Assembly (NCBI GenBank): GCA_963966185.1
Contig: CAWZYM010000285.1
Location: 219,001-283,000, forward strand
DNA length: 64,000 nucleotides
Source: Rhabditoides inermis
Taxonomy: Eukaryota > Nematoda > Chromadorea > Rhabditida > Rhabditidae
Direction of reading: 5' to 3'
The position numbers were made by a program, and so were the translations under genes. Positions 1 to 10,582 of the stretch are shown piece after piece. Below the pieces are notes generated by a model that had not been told where the DNA came from, searched no databases, and saw only the letters and a list, made by a program, of their open reading frames with translations. Numbering within the stretch: the stretch's first letter is position 1; every line of letters begins with the position of its first letter.

Positions 1-132
1 AGTGATATTCACGTGAGCTGTATTTATTTATTAAACATAATAATGTTGGTGCATCAAATGATTACAAAATTGAGCATAAATTGAATATACACAGTAATTT
101 GATGGCTGTTGGTTATTTGGACGCTTGTACCC

Positions 133-1441
133 TCAGTCCGTTCCGTATCCAACCATCTCCGAAGCACTGATCTTGGCCTGAAATGCTGATGTGTTAGAGA
201 GGAACAGAAACAGAGAGGAGAATTGAGGGAAGGGATGAGAGAGGGAGGGAGGGAGGCAGAGAGAGACGTGCCTTGATAGTCTCGTGGAGCATGAAAGCTA
301 TGTCCAACTGATGGACCCTGGATGGGTCGAACGAGACCAGAGCGCGCTCGATCGAGGTGAGAAGCGACGACGACACAGACCTGAATGGAACGATCTCTCT
401 CTCTCTCTTTCTCTCTCTTTTTCCTCACTCTTCGTTCACTCTCACCTCGTCAGCAGCGCCACTCCGCTCTCCTTCCACTCCAAGAAAGACACTGATCCCA
501 TGTACATCCACGGTTGGCAGTCCGGCTCCGGGACAAGGTCCTTGAGCAACTCATCCATACGCTGCATCCTGAAATGGGATGCTGTAACAAAGGGAGATGG
601 AGGCAGGGTGGTCGTTGGATGCCGAGAGACTCACTCGGCTGTCGTTGATGATCGCTTGCGCACCCGGTCTGTCTCCCACAGCCAGCAGTCGATTTCCAGC
701 GTGAAAATAGAAGTCCGGCGTGTTCGCAGAGAACACGATTGCGGCGCGGAACGCACTGCAAAAATGCGATTGATACATACAGCTGTCTTGCCTCTTGATG
801 GTTTCCGGAGTGAGGCCGGATTCGATGCGAATGACGTGGGAGGCAATTCGCAGTCCGCGTTTCCTCTCTCCATCCGGCAGAGCGACGATGAGAGGAGCCG
901 CGCGCGACAGACACTCGCCACTCTGAACGGCATCGATCAATACATGGATCGAGTGGCAGTCACCTCACCTTCTTCCAGCTGCACTTGTAGGCGAGGATGC
1001 GAGCGACCAGCAGCCAGCTTTCGGCTGCGCGATCGCCCAGGCTATCCTTCCTGAAGATGACAGTGAGAACAAGGTAAGATTAACGCAATCAAATAATCCT
1101 CACTTCTTCTGAATGAACGTATCGATATCATCGTACTTCTTCTCGCTGAGCATATTCAGAGCATCGGAGTACGTACTACTGGAGCGAGGAAATGTGAACA
1201 ATTCGAGTCCAAGCGAATACAACCAACCCCTCATTTCGCATTCCACCAGAAAAGTACAGATGCGCGTCCTTTAGAAGGCCGTCGTCGCGACCCGTCTCCA
1301 GCCAGCGGGTCACCTGAACAAGTAGATAATCAGAGAAACCCACAGCGGCGAACAAATCTCAAAAGAAACAACTTCAAAGATATAACTGAAACAGCTCACC
1401 TGCGTGCGCCTCTTTCCACTGACTGGGCTGGGCTGTTCTCC
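133..1441 (-). CDS. TPR-family protein, C-terminal exons (paralogue A)
   Basis: Minus-strand exons match, in order, the C-terminal two thirds of the two intact TPR-family genes at 28.8 and 32.6 kb. Recognisable pieces are the end of exon 3 (QWKEAHA, about 1422-1400), RDDGLLKDAHLYFSGGM (about 1313-1224), YSDALNMLSEKKYDDIDTF (about 1180-1095), ESWLLVARILAYK (about 1050-975), LPDGERKRGLRIASHVIR (about 919-800), an exon at about 560-437, IERALVSF..LHETIK (about 384-270) and the last exon ending EMVGYGTD with its stop at 133-135. Exons equivalent to numbers 4 and 5 and part of the C-terminal solenoid of the paralogues are missing, so this is a divergent or decayed copy. Its N-terminal exons lie at 8891-8555, beyond a 7.1-kb insertion. 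The biochemical role of the family is unknown; N-terminal TPRs usually bind protein partners such as chaperones. Confidence 0.6.
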
Positions 1442-1905
1442 ATGTAAGTCGGTATCATTTGTGATTTTCGAGAGTATCGCTACAGTGCTACTTTCAACCT
1501 TATCCGGGACCTTTTATCGCCCTCTACAGCATTGTAGCAGATTTCGAAACATGCTTAACAAAACGATGTGATCGGCAAAATTCGGATGGGGAATTTGTGT
1601 TGTCAAAATATTATCAAAACATTCGCGGGCGAAGAAAAAACTTCTTTTTCAAATCTGCAAATATTGCGATGACAGAATTCGTGGAACTTCATTGGCATGG
1701 TTTCGGCGAATTTGGCGACGGCAGAATTCGCTGAACTTTGTGTGTTTTCCGCGAATTTAGCGATGGCCAAATTCGCTGAAAAGTGATGGATCAAATTCGC
1801 TTTCACAAAAGTTCGGCCGGTGAGGGGATCGAACCGTCGTCCCTCGATCACGAAGCGCGAATGTTACCAATACACCATGGCAGCTCGTTCACAGAGATTC
1901 TTAAA
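1442..1905 (-). repeat. tRNA-headed SINE-like repeat, copy 1
   Basis: Read on the minus strand, a tRNA-like head comes first: A-box-like TGGTGTATTGGTAACAT (1877-1861) and B-box GGTTCGATCCC (about 1835-1825). A body follows with GCGAATTTGGCGACGGCAG-type palindromic blocks (about 1640-1800). The tail ends ATACCGACTTA at 1442, exactly where TPR coding sequence resumes. An inverted relative with the same order lies at about 8098-8561. The tRNA-like fold is too eroded to call a functional tRNA. A polymerase III-derived SINE is the best reading; a TIR element with a captured tRNA is an alternative. Confidence 0.5.
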
Positions 1906-2051
1906 CACTAAAACGTTGTGAAACATGCGCCATCATGATTTTGAAAAAGAAGTATGCAAACGACTGTTGATGGTATATAAAAACATCTAAGTTTTAATAT
2001 ACCAGCAACAGCGAGAACTGTGTTCTTCCTTTTGGAATGCGAATAGCTATA

Positions 2052-2797
2052 GTGGCTCCCCCGTTTTGGCGGTAGGCAAGTTGTGAATCGTCATTCTTTT
2101 ATTATGCACAAGCGCATACTTGATGCGTTGAACAGTTGACATTTTCTTCATTGCGCACTCTCAAAACCGGTCGACCGGTGTCTGTTGACCGATCAGTGAC
2201 GATAAGTTTATGGAAATGAAATGCAAAAGAGCGTGTTCGATACAGTATCCGTGAACCTAAGAATGGAAATAACTCTTTCCAAACTTCATGAAATTGCACA
2301 AACATTTGATATGAGGTTCTTGGATGGGTTCCCTACAAATCAAGGATTTTGGGAATACAAGGATTTTGCAAATTGTTTCTCAGAGGAGAGATAATTTATA
2401 AAATGCTAATTACATTGGAGTCATATCTTAAAATCCAGCCGATAAATCGATCGATATCAAGTACCAGTTGTCTATTGACACCTATAGGGACTTAGTTGGC
2501 ACATTACTAAGATCATAGTATGATGTTGAACAGTAGTTTTCCCTATGAGAAGACACAGTTCGCTAAATAACTCCACAGTCGCTTCATGAAAACCGCTCAA
2601 ACTTCGTCAGTAGGTGGTTCTTGACCCCCACTACAACTCTCGGAGAGCACATTTGTGATTTTGTTTCTCCTATTACAGAAATTTTCAACTATATATAGCA
2701 ATCCTAGGAATGAGGCGAATTTGCATAATTTTCTCATCGGTCTGCGTCATTTCTTCGGCCAGAGATAATTCGCCTACCGCGAAAACGGGGGACCCAC
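2052..2797. mobile_element. TIR element with TA target duplication (Tc1/mariner-type MITE)
   Basis: Both ends read GTGG(C/G)TCCCCCGTTTT followed by (g)cGGTAGGC in inverted orientation, about 26 of 29 positions matching. Each end is directly flanked by TATA, consistent with a TA target duplication. The 746-bp interior has no transposase-like reading frame, so it is called non-autonomous. The class is inferred from the TA duplication only. Confidence 0.6.
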
Positions 2798-2854
2798 TAT
2801 ACATCTTTTCTCCCTCTTACAGTGAATTTGTGAATGGCGCTATTATTAAAACGT

Positions 2855-3255
2855 ATTTTTCGATTAGTTGTTGTGTCATATTGATTAGGACTAAAAGGCG
2901 ATTAGTAGAACCTACGATATGATGTTGTTTATTGGCGACGTGAAACGTAATGGAAATATTGTAGCGTAAATTTGTTTTGTTTTATCGATACGTATCAGCT
3001 ATGCCTCATAGAACAAGTAGTGATTGCAACAGGTTATACTTGTGAAGTATTAGACATTCCCACAAAGCAAAACTCTAGTCGTTTATTTTTCGATTAGATG
3101 TTGTGTTGAGTGGTTAGGTGCGGACGCAAATTAGTAGCACCAACGATATAATGTCGTTTATTGGCGACGTGAAACGTATAGCAAATATTGCATCATAAAC
3201 AAACTTTGTTTTTTTCGATGCGTTTCAGCCATGTCTCATAGCAGAAACAGTGTAA
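2855..3255 (+). repeat. two-copy direct repeat, about 229-bp period
   Basis: Segments starting near 2858 (TTTTTCGATTAGTTGTTGTG) and 3087 (TTTTTCGATTAGATGTTGTG) share the same succession of blocks: GATTAGTAG, ATTGGCGACGTGAAACGTA, TTTCGATRCGT and CATGTCTCATAG-like. They are diverged copies. No coding potential is seen. Confidence 0.6.
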
Positions 3256-3284
3256 AAAACAATAATCTAAAAAAATAAACTCAC

Positions 3285-3488
3285 CGAAAACTCTCCGTGT
3301 TCATTGGTGCGAGTGTAGCCGAGAATCTCTTCGTCATCTGAAAGTACTGTAGTTTAATTATTCTTACTACAGTAACCCGGAGAGTACCGTATACCTTCAG
3401 TGGCGTTGTTCCGGTAGAGACGCACGTGGACCCCGCGAGCCGGGTCCTGACCGCACAGGAAGCGACCGCGGGCCGATGTCGACCTGGT

Positions 3489-3554
<66 letters not shown>

Positions 3555-3672
3555 CTCTCTCTCTTCCTCCTCTCACTCGTTCCGTTTCTAGGTTCTACCT
3601 TGTCATGAGGTTATCCGAATACCCTCCGAAGACCAGGCCTACTCCCAGAGAGAAGAAAATGAGGCGTAACAT
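3285..3672 (-). CDS. transthyretin-like (TTL) family protein, N-terminal exons
   Basis: Three minus-strand exons join in phase. Exon 1 (3672-3599) starts at ATG and encodes a signal peptide, MLRLIFFSLGVGLVFGGYSD. Exon 2 (3483-3395) reads ARGRFLCGQDPARGVHVRLY. Exon 3 (3337-3285) reads DDEEILGYTRTNEHGEF. The string RGRFLCG-PARGV-VRLY...GYT-T-NEHGEF is the classic start of nematode TTL proteins, small secreted transthyretin-like proteins; some act as bridging or signalling molecules. The second half of the domain (usually with IYHDC) was not found below 3285, where diverged repeats start, so the gene is probably 3'-truncated. Intron 1 contains a long CT/GA microsatellite. Candidate GATA sites lie upstream. 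It sits inside the DNA that splits TPR paralogue A. Confidence 0.7.
3491..3570. repeat. (CT)n microsatellite in TTL intron 1
   Basis: About 40 CT dinucleotides, slightly interrupted at the right end, lie within the intron between the first two TTL exons. Confidence 0.9.
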
Positions 3673-3706
3673 CCTGAAAAATATTGCACGAACTGTACTG
3701 AGAAAA

Positions 3707-4081
3707 TTATCACTAATTCAAAGAATGGAACAAGAGGATGTTCCGAAACGTAAACGTGAAAAGAGGAAGTCTTGAGAGTTTCAAGCTCCGCACCGGTACA
3801 AAGTCGCTTGTTTACGTCTTCCATTTGATCTTATCACTAATCAGTGTTTGCCTCCATGCCAGTCTGTTTATGGCTCCCGAATGAACTGATACACATACGG
3901 AACCGTCTTCAAAAAATCTGCGAGTACCGACTCTTTCAAACGTGTATTTTTTCGCTACCGACTATCGACAGTATTGATTTCAGTGCATCAACAAACATTC
4001 GAGACTCTCTTCTCTGATCAAAACAAGTGTGATAAGAGATGATAGTGTGTTCAGATGACTGCGTTGATACGCGTGATAAGA
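3707..4081. promoter_or_regulatory. cluster of GATA-factor motifs upstream of the TTL exons
   Basis: TTATCA/TGATAA motifs occur at 3707-3712, 3830-3836 (CTTATCA), 4031-4037 (TGATAAG) and 4075-4081 (TGATAAG). All lie within 410 bp upstream of the TTL start codon. Extended TGATAA sites are the binding motif of nematode intestinal GATA factors of the ELT-2 type. Function here is an inference; the motif is short and could occur by chance. Confidence 0.35.
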
Positions 4082-4218
4082 GCCGCGGCTGTCTCGGTTT
4101 GATTGGGGGGTGATTGGTGATAGTAGTTCCCCTGCTGCTTTCACATTAGCCAAGCTTGGGCACTACACTTTTCACGCGATTCGATTATTGCATTGTAATG
4201 TGTTGCCGGTGTTACTTA

Positions 4219-4430
4219 AGCAGCTATTATGTTCACAAAAATACAAAATAAAATATGAAAAAAACGTGAAAAAAACGTGAAAAAATGTGAAAAAACGTGG
4301 AAAAAATGCGTACAAATAATGTAAAAAAAATATAATTTTCTGTAATTTTGAAATTTCTTTGTGGGTCCCAACACGAAGAGAATGATTGCAAATATGGTAC
4401 TGTGCGCGTTTTTTCATGACGTCATGACGT
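4219..4430 (+). repeat. left TIR of the Harbinger element
   Basis: It is near-identical to the reverse complement of 7836-8047, including runs of TTTTTTCACG type and a TGACGTCAT palindrome near the inner end. Confidence 0.9.
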
Positions 4431-4788
4431 TCATTACTTCATGTCTCTTAATAGATTTTTTTTCCTGTTTTCTATTATTTGATTTTATTCGATTACATGG
4501 TATCAATATTTTTTATTAAAGCATTTGTTAAGATGGCGTCGTAGATTTCTCTATGTGCTCGACAGCCTATGGCTGCACGGCTTGGACTACATCATCGACA
4601 CACTCAAGGTGGGCATTCTATTTTTTTGGTGAATACATTGACGTTGTAGTTTGTCACCTCGCTCATCGACCATAGTGCTACATCATTGCCCACATTGACT
4701 ACCACATTGGCTTCCTTTTTATCATCGACACACTCAACACCGTGGGTATTCCTCTTTTTTTATGATTACAATTTTTTTTTGTAGGATC

Positions 4789-6009
4789 ATGTTGCAATTA
4801 CTAGAGGAACGCCAGAGGATTCTCGAGATGCTCGTGAGAGCACGTTCTACCCGGATCCATAATTACAACCTCACAACGCAGGCACGAATTTTACAGTCAG
4901 GTGTACCAAGATGGAGACAGGACGATCGCCTGATGAAGGTAATTTTTTTTGAATATGTTTATTTATAACAAAAAAGTTCAGGCAGAAACTGGGCTCACTA
5001 TCACTCAATTTGAGTGGTTATTAGCACGAGTGAAGGATGTTATCGACGAGCCTCGACCATCTTCCTTGAGCATTCCGATCGAGACGAGGTTCGGAGCGTA
5101 CATGTACTTTCTTCGTACAGGTAAATGACTTTTTTGACACGTTGTATATTCAGTCAGTACATTGCAGGTTCTACTCAAGGAGCTGTTGCCCGGAAATTTG
5201 GAATTTCTCAGTCTTCCATTTCCAATATTATTTCACATATTTCGAATGCCCTTTGTATTGTACTTAAGGATTTCGTATTCCTACCCCGTAGTAGCGATGA
5301 ATGGATTTCGATATCCGATAGATACTTTGATTTATATAATGTACCCAATGTGCTAGGGTCGGCAGATGGAAAGCATGTACGAGTTGTAAAATATTGTAAG
5401 TCCGGATCAACCTACTATTGTTATAAGCAATTTTTCTCGATTATTTTGTTTATCATATGTGACGGCGACGGCCGTATATTGTATTATGACATTGGTAGAG
5501 AAGGGTCAGTGTCGGATGGAAACGTTTATCATAATTCTCATTTTAATACAAAATTACTCAACAATTCGTTAGGTTTGCCACCGGATACCCCCTTCCCTGG
5601 CCATGTCCACCCTTCTCCTCACTTTTTCCTAGGAGATGGTGCGTTTGCGTTGTCGACACGCATCCAAAAGCCTTTCCCCGGTGAATTCCTGTCTGACATA
5701 GACAGGAATTTTAACGTTTGTCTTTCCTCTGCCCGTAACAAGGTGGAACACGTATTCGGACACCTAGTGAAACGCTTCCGTATTTATTCTACTCCTCTGC
5801 ATCTCAATTATGCTACTGCTGTAGACGTTATTACTACCACATGTCTCCTCCACAATTATCTTTTACATTGTAACTATGAACTGCCCTACCCTATTACTCG
5901 ACCCTCTATTGTTCCTTCCCCATGGTATCCTCACACTTTCCGCGGTGATGGATCTGATTTACGCGACTCTTTGAAATTGTATTTGTGGCAAACGAATAAA
6001 AGAATTTGA
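4789..6009 (+). CDS. PIF/Harbinger transposase (DDE_Tnp_4 family)
   Basis: Three exons, 4789-4938, 4982-5120 and 5168-6009, join with GT-AG introns of 43 and 47 bp and give 376 residues. Residues about 100-130 form a helix-turn-helix (GAVARKFGISQSSISNII). The catalytic core shows the first Asp in GSADGKH, the second in FFLGDGAFAL and the Glu in RNKVEHVFGHLVKRFRI, all typical of Harbinger transposases and all present. The protein cuts and pastes the element at TTA-like targets, normally together with the element's second protein (6100-7755). The start was chosen as the first ATG after a strong acceptor (TTTTTGTAG at 4775-4784); an additional upstream leader exon is possible. Confidence 0.9.
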
Positions 6010-6099
6010 ACAAACTGTCTTTATATTAATATAACCCAAACAAAATAACAACAATTCATTCAATAATAACAACAACTGAAGTGAGTCATAATGAGGAAG

Positions 6100-7755
6100 T
6101 TATTGAGAGTTCATAATGAGGAACTCGTTGAGTGTCGCCAAATCCGTGTCCATCTGGATGTGCTGGGTGGAGTTATGATCCCATTGCTGCTCATCGGTAC
6201 CCGCATGCCACCCGCGGGCCGCCGCAGATTCAAGATGCCCTGTAATAAAATATTATTATTATTTAAACAAAAATTGAATAAAGAAAACTCACACGTTTGG
6301 AGGTCCGACGAAGTAGGTGAATAGATTGGATCAACCGCCGGATCGACATCGTCCTTGGATCTACGACCGCTGTGTGTGTGACTTCTTGAGCGTCGGCTAC
6401 GACTGCGACTCCTTGCGCGACGGCTGCGGCTCCTCGAACGACGGCTGCGGCTGCGCGAACGGCGGTTCCGACTCCTCGAACGGCGGCTGCGACTCCTCGA
6501 ACGACGGCTGCGACGACGGCTGCGACTGCGACTCCGACGGCTGCGACTGCGACTCCGACGGCTGCGACTCCTTGCGCGACGGCTGCGGGTTCTCGAACGA
6601 CGGCTGCGGCTGCGCGAACGACGGCTGCGGCTTCGCGAACGTGAACGGCTCCGACGCGACAAACTGTAACATGTAGAAATTATGACAATTTCACAACTGA
6701 ATTAACAAACCGTGCGGAATAGCAAAGCATACGAGTCCTGAACTCCGCCTTCTCAGCCTCAGGAATGTTTACGTAGATGCTGTGCAAACCATCAGAAAAC
6801 GTCACCCAGTCCTGTGACGAACACTTTCCTGCCTTCTTGATCTCGTCAATCTTATCCGCATTGTCTTTCAACTGCTGCATCAAATCTGCAAACCCATTAA
6901 TGAAATAAAACAATTTATAACCGGATCATAATGAATCAACTCACCCGACTGCGTGTTCTTGCGACCGGGTCGCATCTTCTTCCTCTTTTCTCCTCCCATC
7001 TGGTCAAGGATGTCCGTGCCCTCAACGATGTCCTCAACATCGCCCAGTGCAGGTCCACTTGTCACAACTTTCCGAGAATCGACCGGAATGTCTAGTAATA
7101 GATAGATAATCTGAAAAAATATATACAACTCACCGTTCGTCGTGGTCACTGGAGGCTCTTCAATCGCCGTCTTCGTTAGGACAACCTGTTCAGAGTGCCT
7201 TCTGGAATGAATAGATGAATCAGATAACTAAATTATTGTAACGCACCCACGAATTGTTACTCGCTTATCCACTACGTCCAGGAACCTCAGGGAGTCGTAC
7301 AAGTACCACTTCCGAACGGCGGATGCTAACAGAACGTGCAGCTCCTTTGCCCCAGAACCAGATTTGGGCCGCTTCTTGGTCTTCAGCTTGTTGAGGCGGG
7401 CTCTCTCCCGCGGATACAGTTTGACAACATTTCGCCACCACAATGCACCGGACTCACCTATGATGAAATGTCAAATAAGGAAAAAACACAAATGCATACC
7501 GTTATCAGGCTCCAACCCTAACATTCCCTCCAATTGGCTGTAAATCCCTTGACGAACTCGAGACAGACAGAATCCTTCTGCCGTCTTGTCCCACACGGGA
7601 CGGCCCACCGTGCCCATAAACGTGCAAGCGTCCACTTCTTTCGTACACGTTTCCTATACATATTATGATAACCAAAAAGTACTACAACTAACCTCGTCGG
7701 GGGGCTCCTGCACGGGTGTGTACAAACTGAGCCACACATCATACTCTTCAGACAT
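6100..7755 (-). CDS. Harbinger second protein: MADF-type DNA-binding protein with RS-rich tail
   Basis: Eight minus-strand exons (7755-7693, 7653-7500, 7457-7247, 7201-7134, 7091-6945, 6885-6711, 6663-6293, 6239-6100) join in phase to 442 codons. The middle segment reads WWRNVVKLYPRERARLNKLK, then KSGSGA and KWYLYDSLRFL, which fits the C-terminal half of a MADF domain. Harbinger elements usually encode a Myb/SANT or MADF partner needed for nuclear import and TIR binding of the transposase. Exon 7 encodes about 90 residues of arginine-serine repeats (RS domain), an unusual tail that resembles splicing-factor localisation domains. The reading frame through the repeat is fixed by the acceptor at 6664 and by the downstream frame to the stop at 6100. 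Confidence 0.8.
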
Positions 7756-7835
7756 ACCTTAAATACCAGATGTAAAAAATGAACACGCAACAACAATCAA
7801 AACAAAAATAAAAACAATGTATTGAGACCGTACCA

Positions 7836-8047
7836 AAGAAATGACGTCATGAAAAAACGCGCACAGTACCATATTTGCAATCATTCTCTTCGTGTTGGGA
7901 CCCACAAAGAAATTTCAAAATTACAGAAAATTATATTTTTTTTACATTATTTGTACGCATTTTTTTCACGTTTTTTCACATTTTTTCACGTTTTTTTCAC
8001 GTTTTTTTCATATTTTATTTTGTATTTTTGTGAACATAATAGCTGCT
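7836..8047 (-). repeat. right TIR of the Harbinger element
   Basis: Inverted copy of 4219-4430. TTA follows immediately at 8048-8050. Confidence 0.9.
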
Positions 8048-8097
8048 TTAATTGAATATGTAATAATATCAGTAACAATGTTTCCATAATATCAGTA

Positions 8098-8561
8098 ACA
8101 ATGTTGGTGAACGGGGGGCGCAGGTTCGATTCCTCTCGGTGGCAGAATTTTTGTTCACTGGAGTTCAGCGTATTCTGCCCTCGCCATATTCGCGGAAATG
8201 TAGGAACAAAAGTTCAGCGAATTCTGCCGTCGCCAAATTCGCTGAAATAGAGTCAACGAAAGATCAGCGAATTCTGCCGTCGCCAAATTCGCCGATCTTG
8301 TGCAGCAGATTTTATCGGCATTCATATTTTTCGAAAAACTTTTGCATCACGAAATTCGCAACACGTGTTTTCCAGAATGCAAAATTGTCTATCTTATCGA
8401 AAGTGCTAAATTTTCTTCGCATATTTGTTAGAATGCAATGATTTGACAATAATGTGCATTACAACTTTTCATGGAACTTAATTTTCATGGTGTACTCATC
8501 GAATTTCCTCAATAAAACGAAGTGCTCAAAATGCTCGAAAAACACAAATGATACCGACTTA
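8098..8561 (+). repeat. tRNA-headed SINE-like repeat, copy 2
   Basis: On the plus strand a B-box (GGTTCGATTCC, 8123-8133) is followed by three TTCAGCGAATTCTGCCGTCG-type blocks (8160-8300) and a tail ending ATACCGACTTA at 8561. It is inverted relative to copy 1 (1442-1905). The tail again abuts TPR coding sequence. Confidence 0.5.
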
Positions 8562-8891
8562 TGTGGTAGCGGTAGCGTCTCGCGTACGCCTTTCCATAGT
8601 CGGGCTTGAGACGAATCGCCTCGTTCATGTCTGCGATGAGAGTGGAGCGAGACAAGCCGCCAACATGCTCCCTCGCGGCAGCTCGGTTGTTGTGGCACTG
8701 CGCTTTGAGCTCGTCACAGCCAGACTCATCCAAATCGATCGCCAGAGTGAACTTCTAAAAACATGTGTCGCTCGCCGGTCAAAAACGGTCAAAACACACA
8801 CCTTGGCGGCGTCCCTGTACCTCCTCTGCTTGAACAGATCTACTCCTTCGGACTTCAAACTAGCAACGGTCGGAGACGCAGATGACGTCAT
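8555..8891 (-). CDS. TPR-family protein, N-terminal exons (paralogue A)
   Basis: Exon 1 (8891-8802) starts at ATG and reads SPTVASLKSEGVDLFKQRRY. The next exon (8754 downward) reads KAQCHNNRAAAREHVGG and IADMNEAIRLKPDYGKAYAR. These are TPR helices nearly identical to paralogues B and C. Homology stops at about 8562, inside what is exon 3 in the paralogues, where the SINE-like repeat begins. The missing end of this exon (QWKEAHA) lies at 1422-1400 on the same strand. A GT at 8554-8553 and an AG ending at 1423 would splice the halves in frame. The upstream flank was replaced by a LINE fragment, so the original promoter appears lost. Confidence 0.6.
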
Positions 8892-8974
8892 CGGAAAACA
8901 AATAAGTACATTTCCCATAATTACGATTCAGAGAAAAAGTGATGGATTTCAAAATAATAACAACTCAGTTCTCA

Positions 8975-10035
8975 TCATCATTTATTTATTGCATGTAAAC
9001 AATATTATACGGATCAAAGGTACACATATACACTTACATGATCACAGAAACGTCGGGAAAATATTAGGGGAGTTACAGTTATTCAGTTAGTTCATCAATT
9101 AGGGAAAGGAAATCTGAGTATGGTAGGGAATACATACTGAGCGGAATTTTATTTACAATTTCGAAGCAACGATGAGTGAAGAATGCTTTAGTTGTGTTAT
9201 TTGTTGCTCTAGAAAGTGGATAGAGTTTGTCGGAGGCGCCTCGCGTTCGGCTGGATCGCACTTGGAATAGGGCATCGACACAAAGATCAATGTCACCTCG
9301 CAACACCTTGTACACGAACATCACGTCTCTTCTATCTCTGCGGTGGGAAAGAGACTCTAAACCTAGACGAGCCCGCACGTGGTCACTAGACAAGTGGGAG
9401 AAGCCGCATCGATATGCTAGACGAGTTAGAAACAATGATTGGACAGATTCAAGCGTATCCTTGTCCACTTGGTAGTATGGCGAGTAAATCTCAGTGGCAT
9501 ATTCAAGAATAGAGCGGACATATATAGTGTAGGCTTGTGTGAGAACCTTCTCGTTCCGGGTGCGCAATGTGAAAAATAGAAAGTTGATTTTTTGGTTGGC
9601 CTTTTTGGCAATTGAATTGATATGCACCCTGAACATCAGGTCTTCACACACAGTCACTCCCAGATCGGGATAGCAAGAAGGAGAGGGGACAGGGGTACCA
9701 TGCAGAATGTAGGAAAATCGCGGGTTACGTTTGCCAATGTGAAGAATAGCACACTTGGAAGCACTAACAGACAACTGCCATTTGTGAGTCCACGACTCAA
9801 CCTCCTTGAGGGCAGAAAGAAGAGGGGCATTTGTCGTATTGCAATCAAATATGGACAATATCTTCACATCATCGGCGAACATAAACAATTGGCAATTAGG
9901 AGGCATGCAATCTGGCAAGTCATTTATGAACATAAGAAAGAGAAGAGGGCCTAGTACAGAGCCTTGCGGCACTCCTGAGAGCACGAGTTCGAATGCGCTC
10001 TCCTGGCCCTCGACCTCGACACACTGCACACGATC
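8975..10035 (-). mobile_element. 5'-truncated LINE (reverse transcriptase C-terminal part)
   Basis: An open minus-strand frame of 316 codons (10029-9079) contains reverse-transcriptase motifs SGVPQGSVLGPLLFLMFIND and FADDVK and the thumb/C-terminal region, then a short 3' tail with AATAAA. The endonuclease and the first RT motifs are missing, typical of 5' truncation during target-primed reverse transcription. The clade is CR1/Jockey-like by motif style. It lies just upstream of TPR paralogue A. Confidence 0.85.
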
Positions 10036-10098
10036 GTATTTTATTCGTATTTTTGCTTGACTGCAATCGATGAATCATCTATTTTTTCTCGCAATTGT

Positions 10099-10133
10099 CC
10101 AATCAGAGCCCGGCATTCTATAAGCCACGCCCA
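10099..10133 (+). promoter_or_regulatory. CCAAT plus CACGCCC promoter-like module (TPR fragment E)
   Basis: CCAATCAG (10099-10106) and CCACGCCCA (10125-10133) are followed by TTTCGATCGAT. The same arrangement occurs upstream of TPR gene B (28652-28675, then TATCGAT) and a related one at 52242-52273. The shared order suggests a duplicated core promoter. It is separated from its start codon (10583) by a MITE. Confidence 0.45.
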
Positions 10134-10158
10134 TTTCGATCGATCGCGGATTTGCGTA

Positions 10159-10485
10159 AGCAGCTATTAAGTTCAAAAAAATACAAAAAATATTGTGAAA
10201 TAAATGTCAAAAAATACCGAAAAATGCCGAAAAATGCGAAAGAAAATGTCAAAAAATCTTGTAAGGGCCTGTAAGGATACATATCGATTATGGTGCAAAA
10301 TTCTGCTGCAAAATCGATACATATTTCAAAGCGTTGCATTATTGCGCAATATTGCTGGAAAATGCGCGACTATAAACAGGCCTTAATTTTTTACAATTTT
10401 CGCGCGCCCCATTGCCAAAATGTCGAAAAATACGAAAAAAATGTATTTTTGGAAATTTTGTCATTTTTTGAACTTAATAGCTGCT
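10159..10485. mobile_element. Harbinger-derived MITE
   Basis: It has the same termini as the 3.8-kb Harbinger element (AGCAGCTATTA...TAATAGCTGCT) and GTA on both sides as a 3-bp target duplication (10156-10158, 10486-10488). It is 327 bp with no coding capacity, so it would be mobilised in trans by the intact element at 4.2-8.0 kb. It sits between the promoter-like module and the first exon of TPR fragment E. Confidence 0.85.
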
Positions 10486-10582
10486 GTAATGCAATGACTG
10501 ACAATTGCATTCTGTGTAGGTTATGATTTATTTCAGTTTTTCCTGTTGTATATTTTGATATATTTAAAAACTGATCTTTTAG

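Larger units (their letters stand above)
4219..8047. mobile_element. complete autonomous PIF/Harbinger transposon
   Basis: The 3,829-bp element begins AGCAGCTATTATG and ends CATAATAGCTGCT. It has terminal inverted repeats of about 210 bp (4219-4430 and 7836-8047) and is flanked on both sides by TTA (4216-4218, 8048-8050), the 3-bp target duplication typical of PIF/Harbinger. It carries the two proteins expected of the superfamily: a DDE transposase on the plus strand and a MADF-type DNA-binding protein on the minus strand. The genes are convergent, with stop codons 90 bp apart, so each promoter lies near a TIR. Both reading frames are open across all proposed introns, so the element may be active or recently active. 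Confidence 0.9.

Noticed and set aside
284..1054. 256-codon plus-strand frame at the window start
   Set aside because: It is antisense to the TPR paralogue A exons, whose splice sites and family similarity lie on the minus strand.
1825..1877. Functional tRNA gene
   Set aside because: The internal promoter boxes are present, but acceptor and anticodon stems do not pair well; it is kept as a repeat head.
6317..6676. Cys/Asp/Gly-rich and Pro-Gln-rich frames over the 6.4-6.7 kb repeat
   Set aside because: Alternate frames of the RS-repeat exon. The acceptor at 6664 and the downstream frame to the stop at 6100 select the Arg-Ser reading.
8036..8100. Repeated ATATCAGTAACAATGTT as a longer Harbinger end
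   Set aside because: The TIR and TTA duplication define the end at 8047; the 20-bp duplication lies outside.
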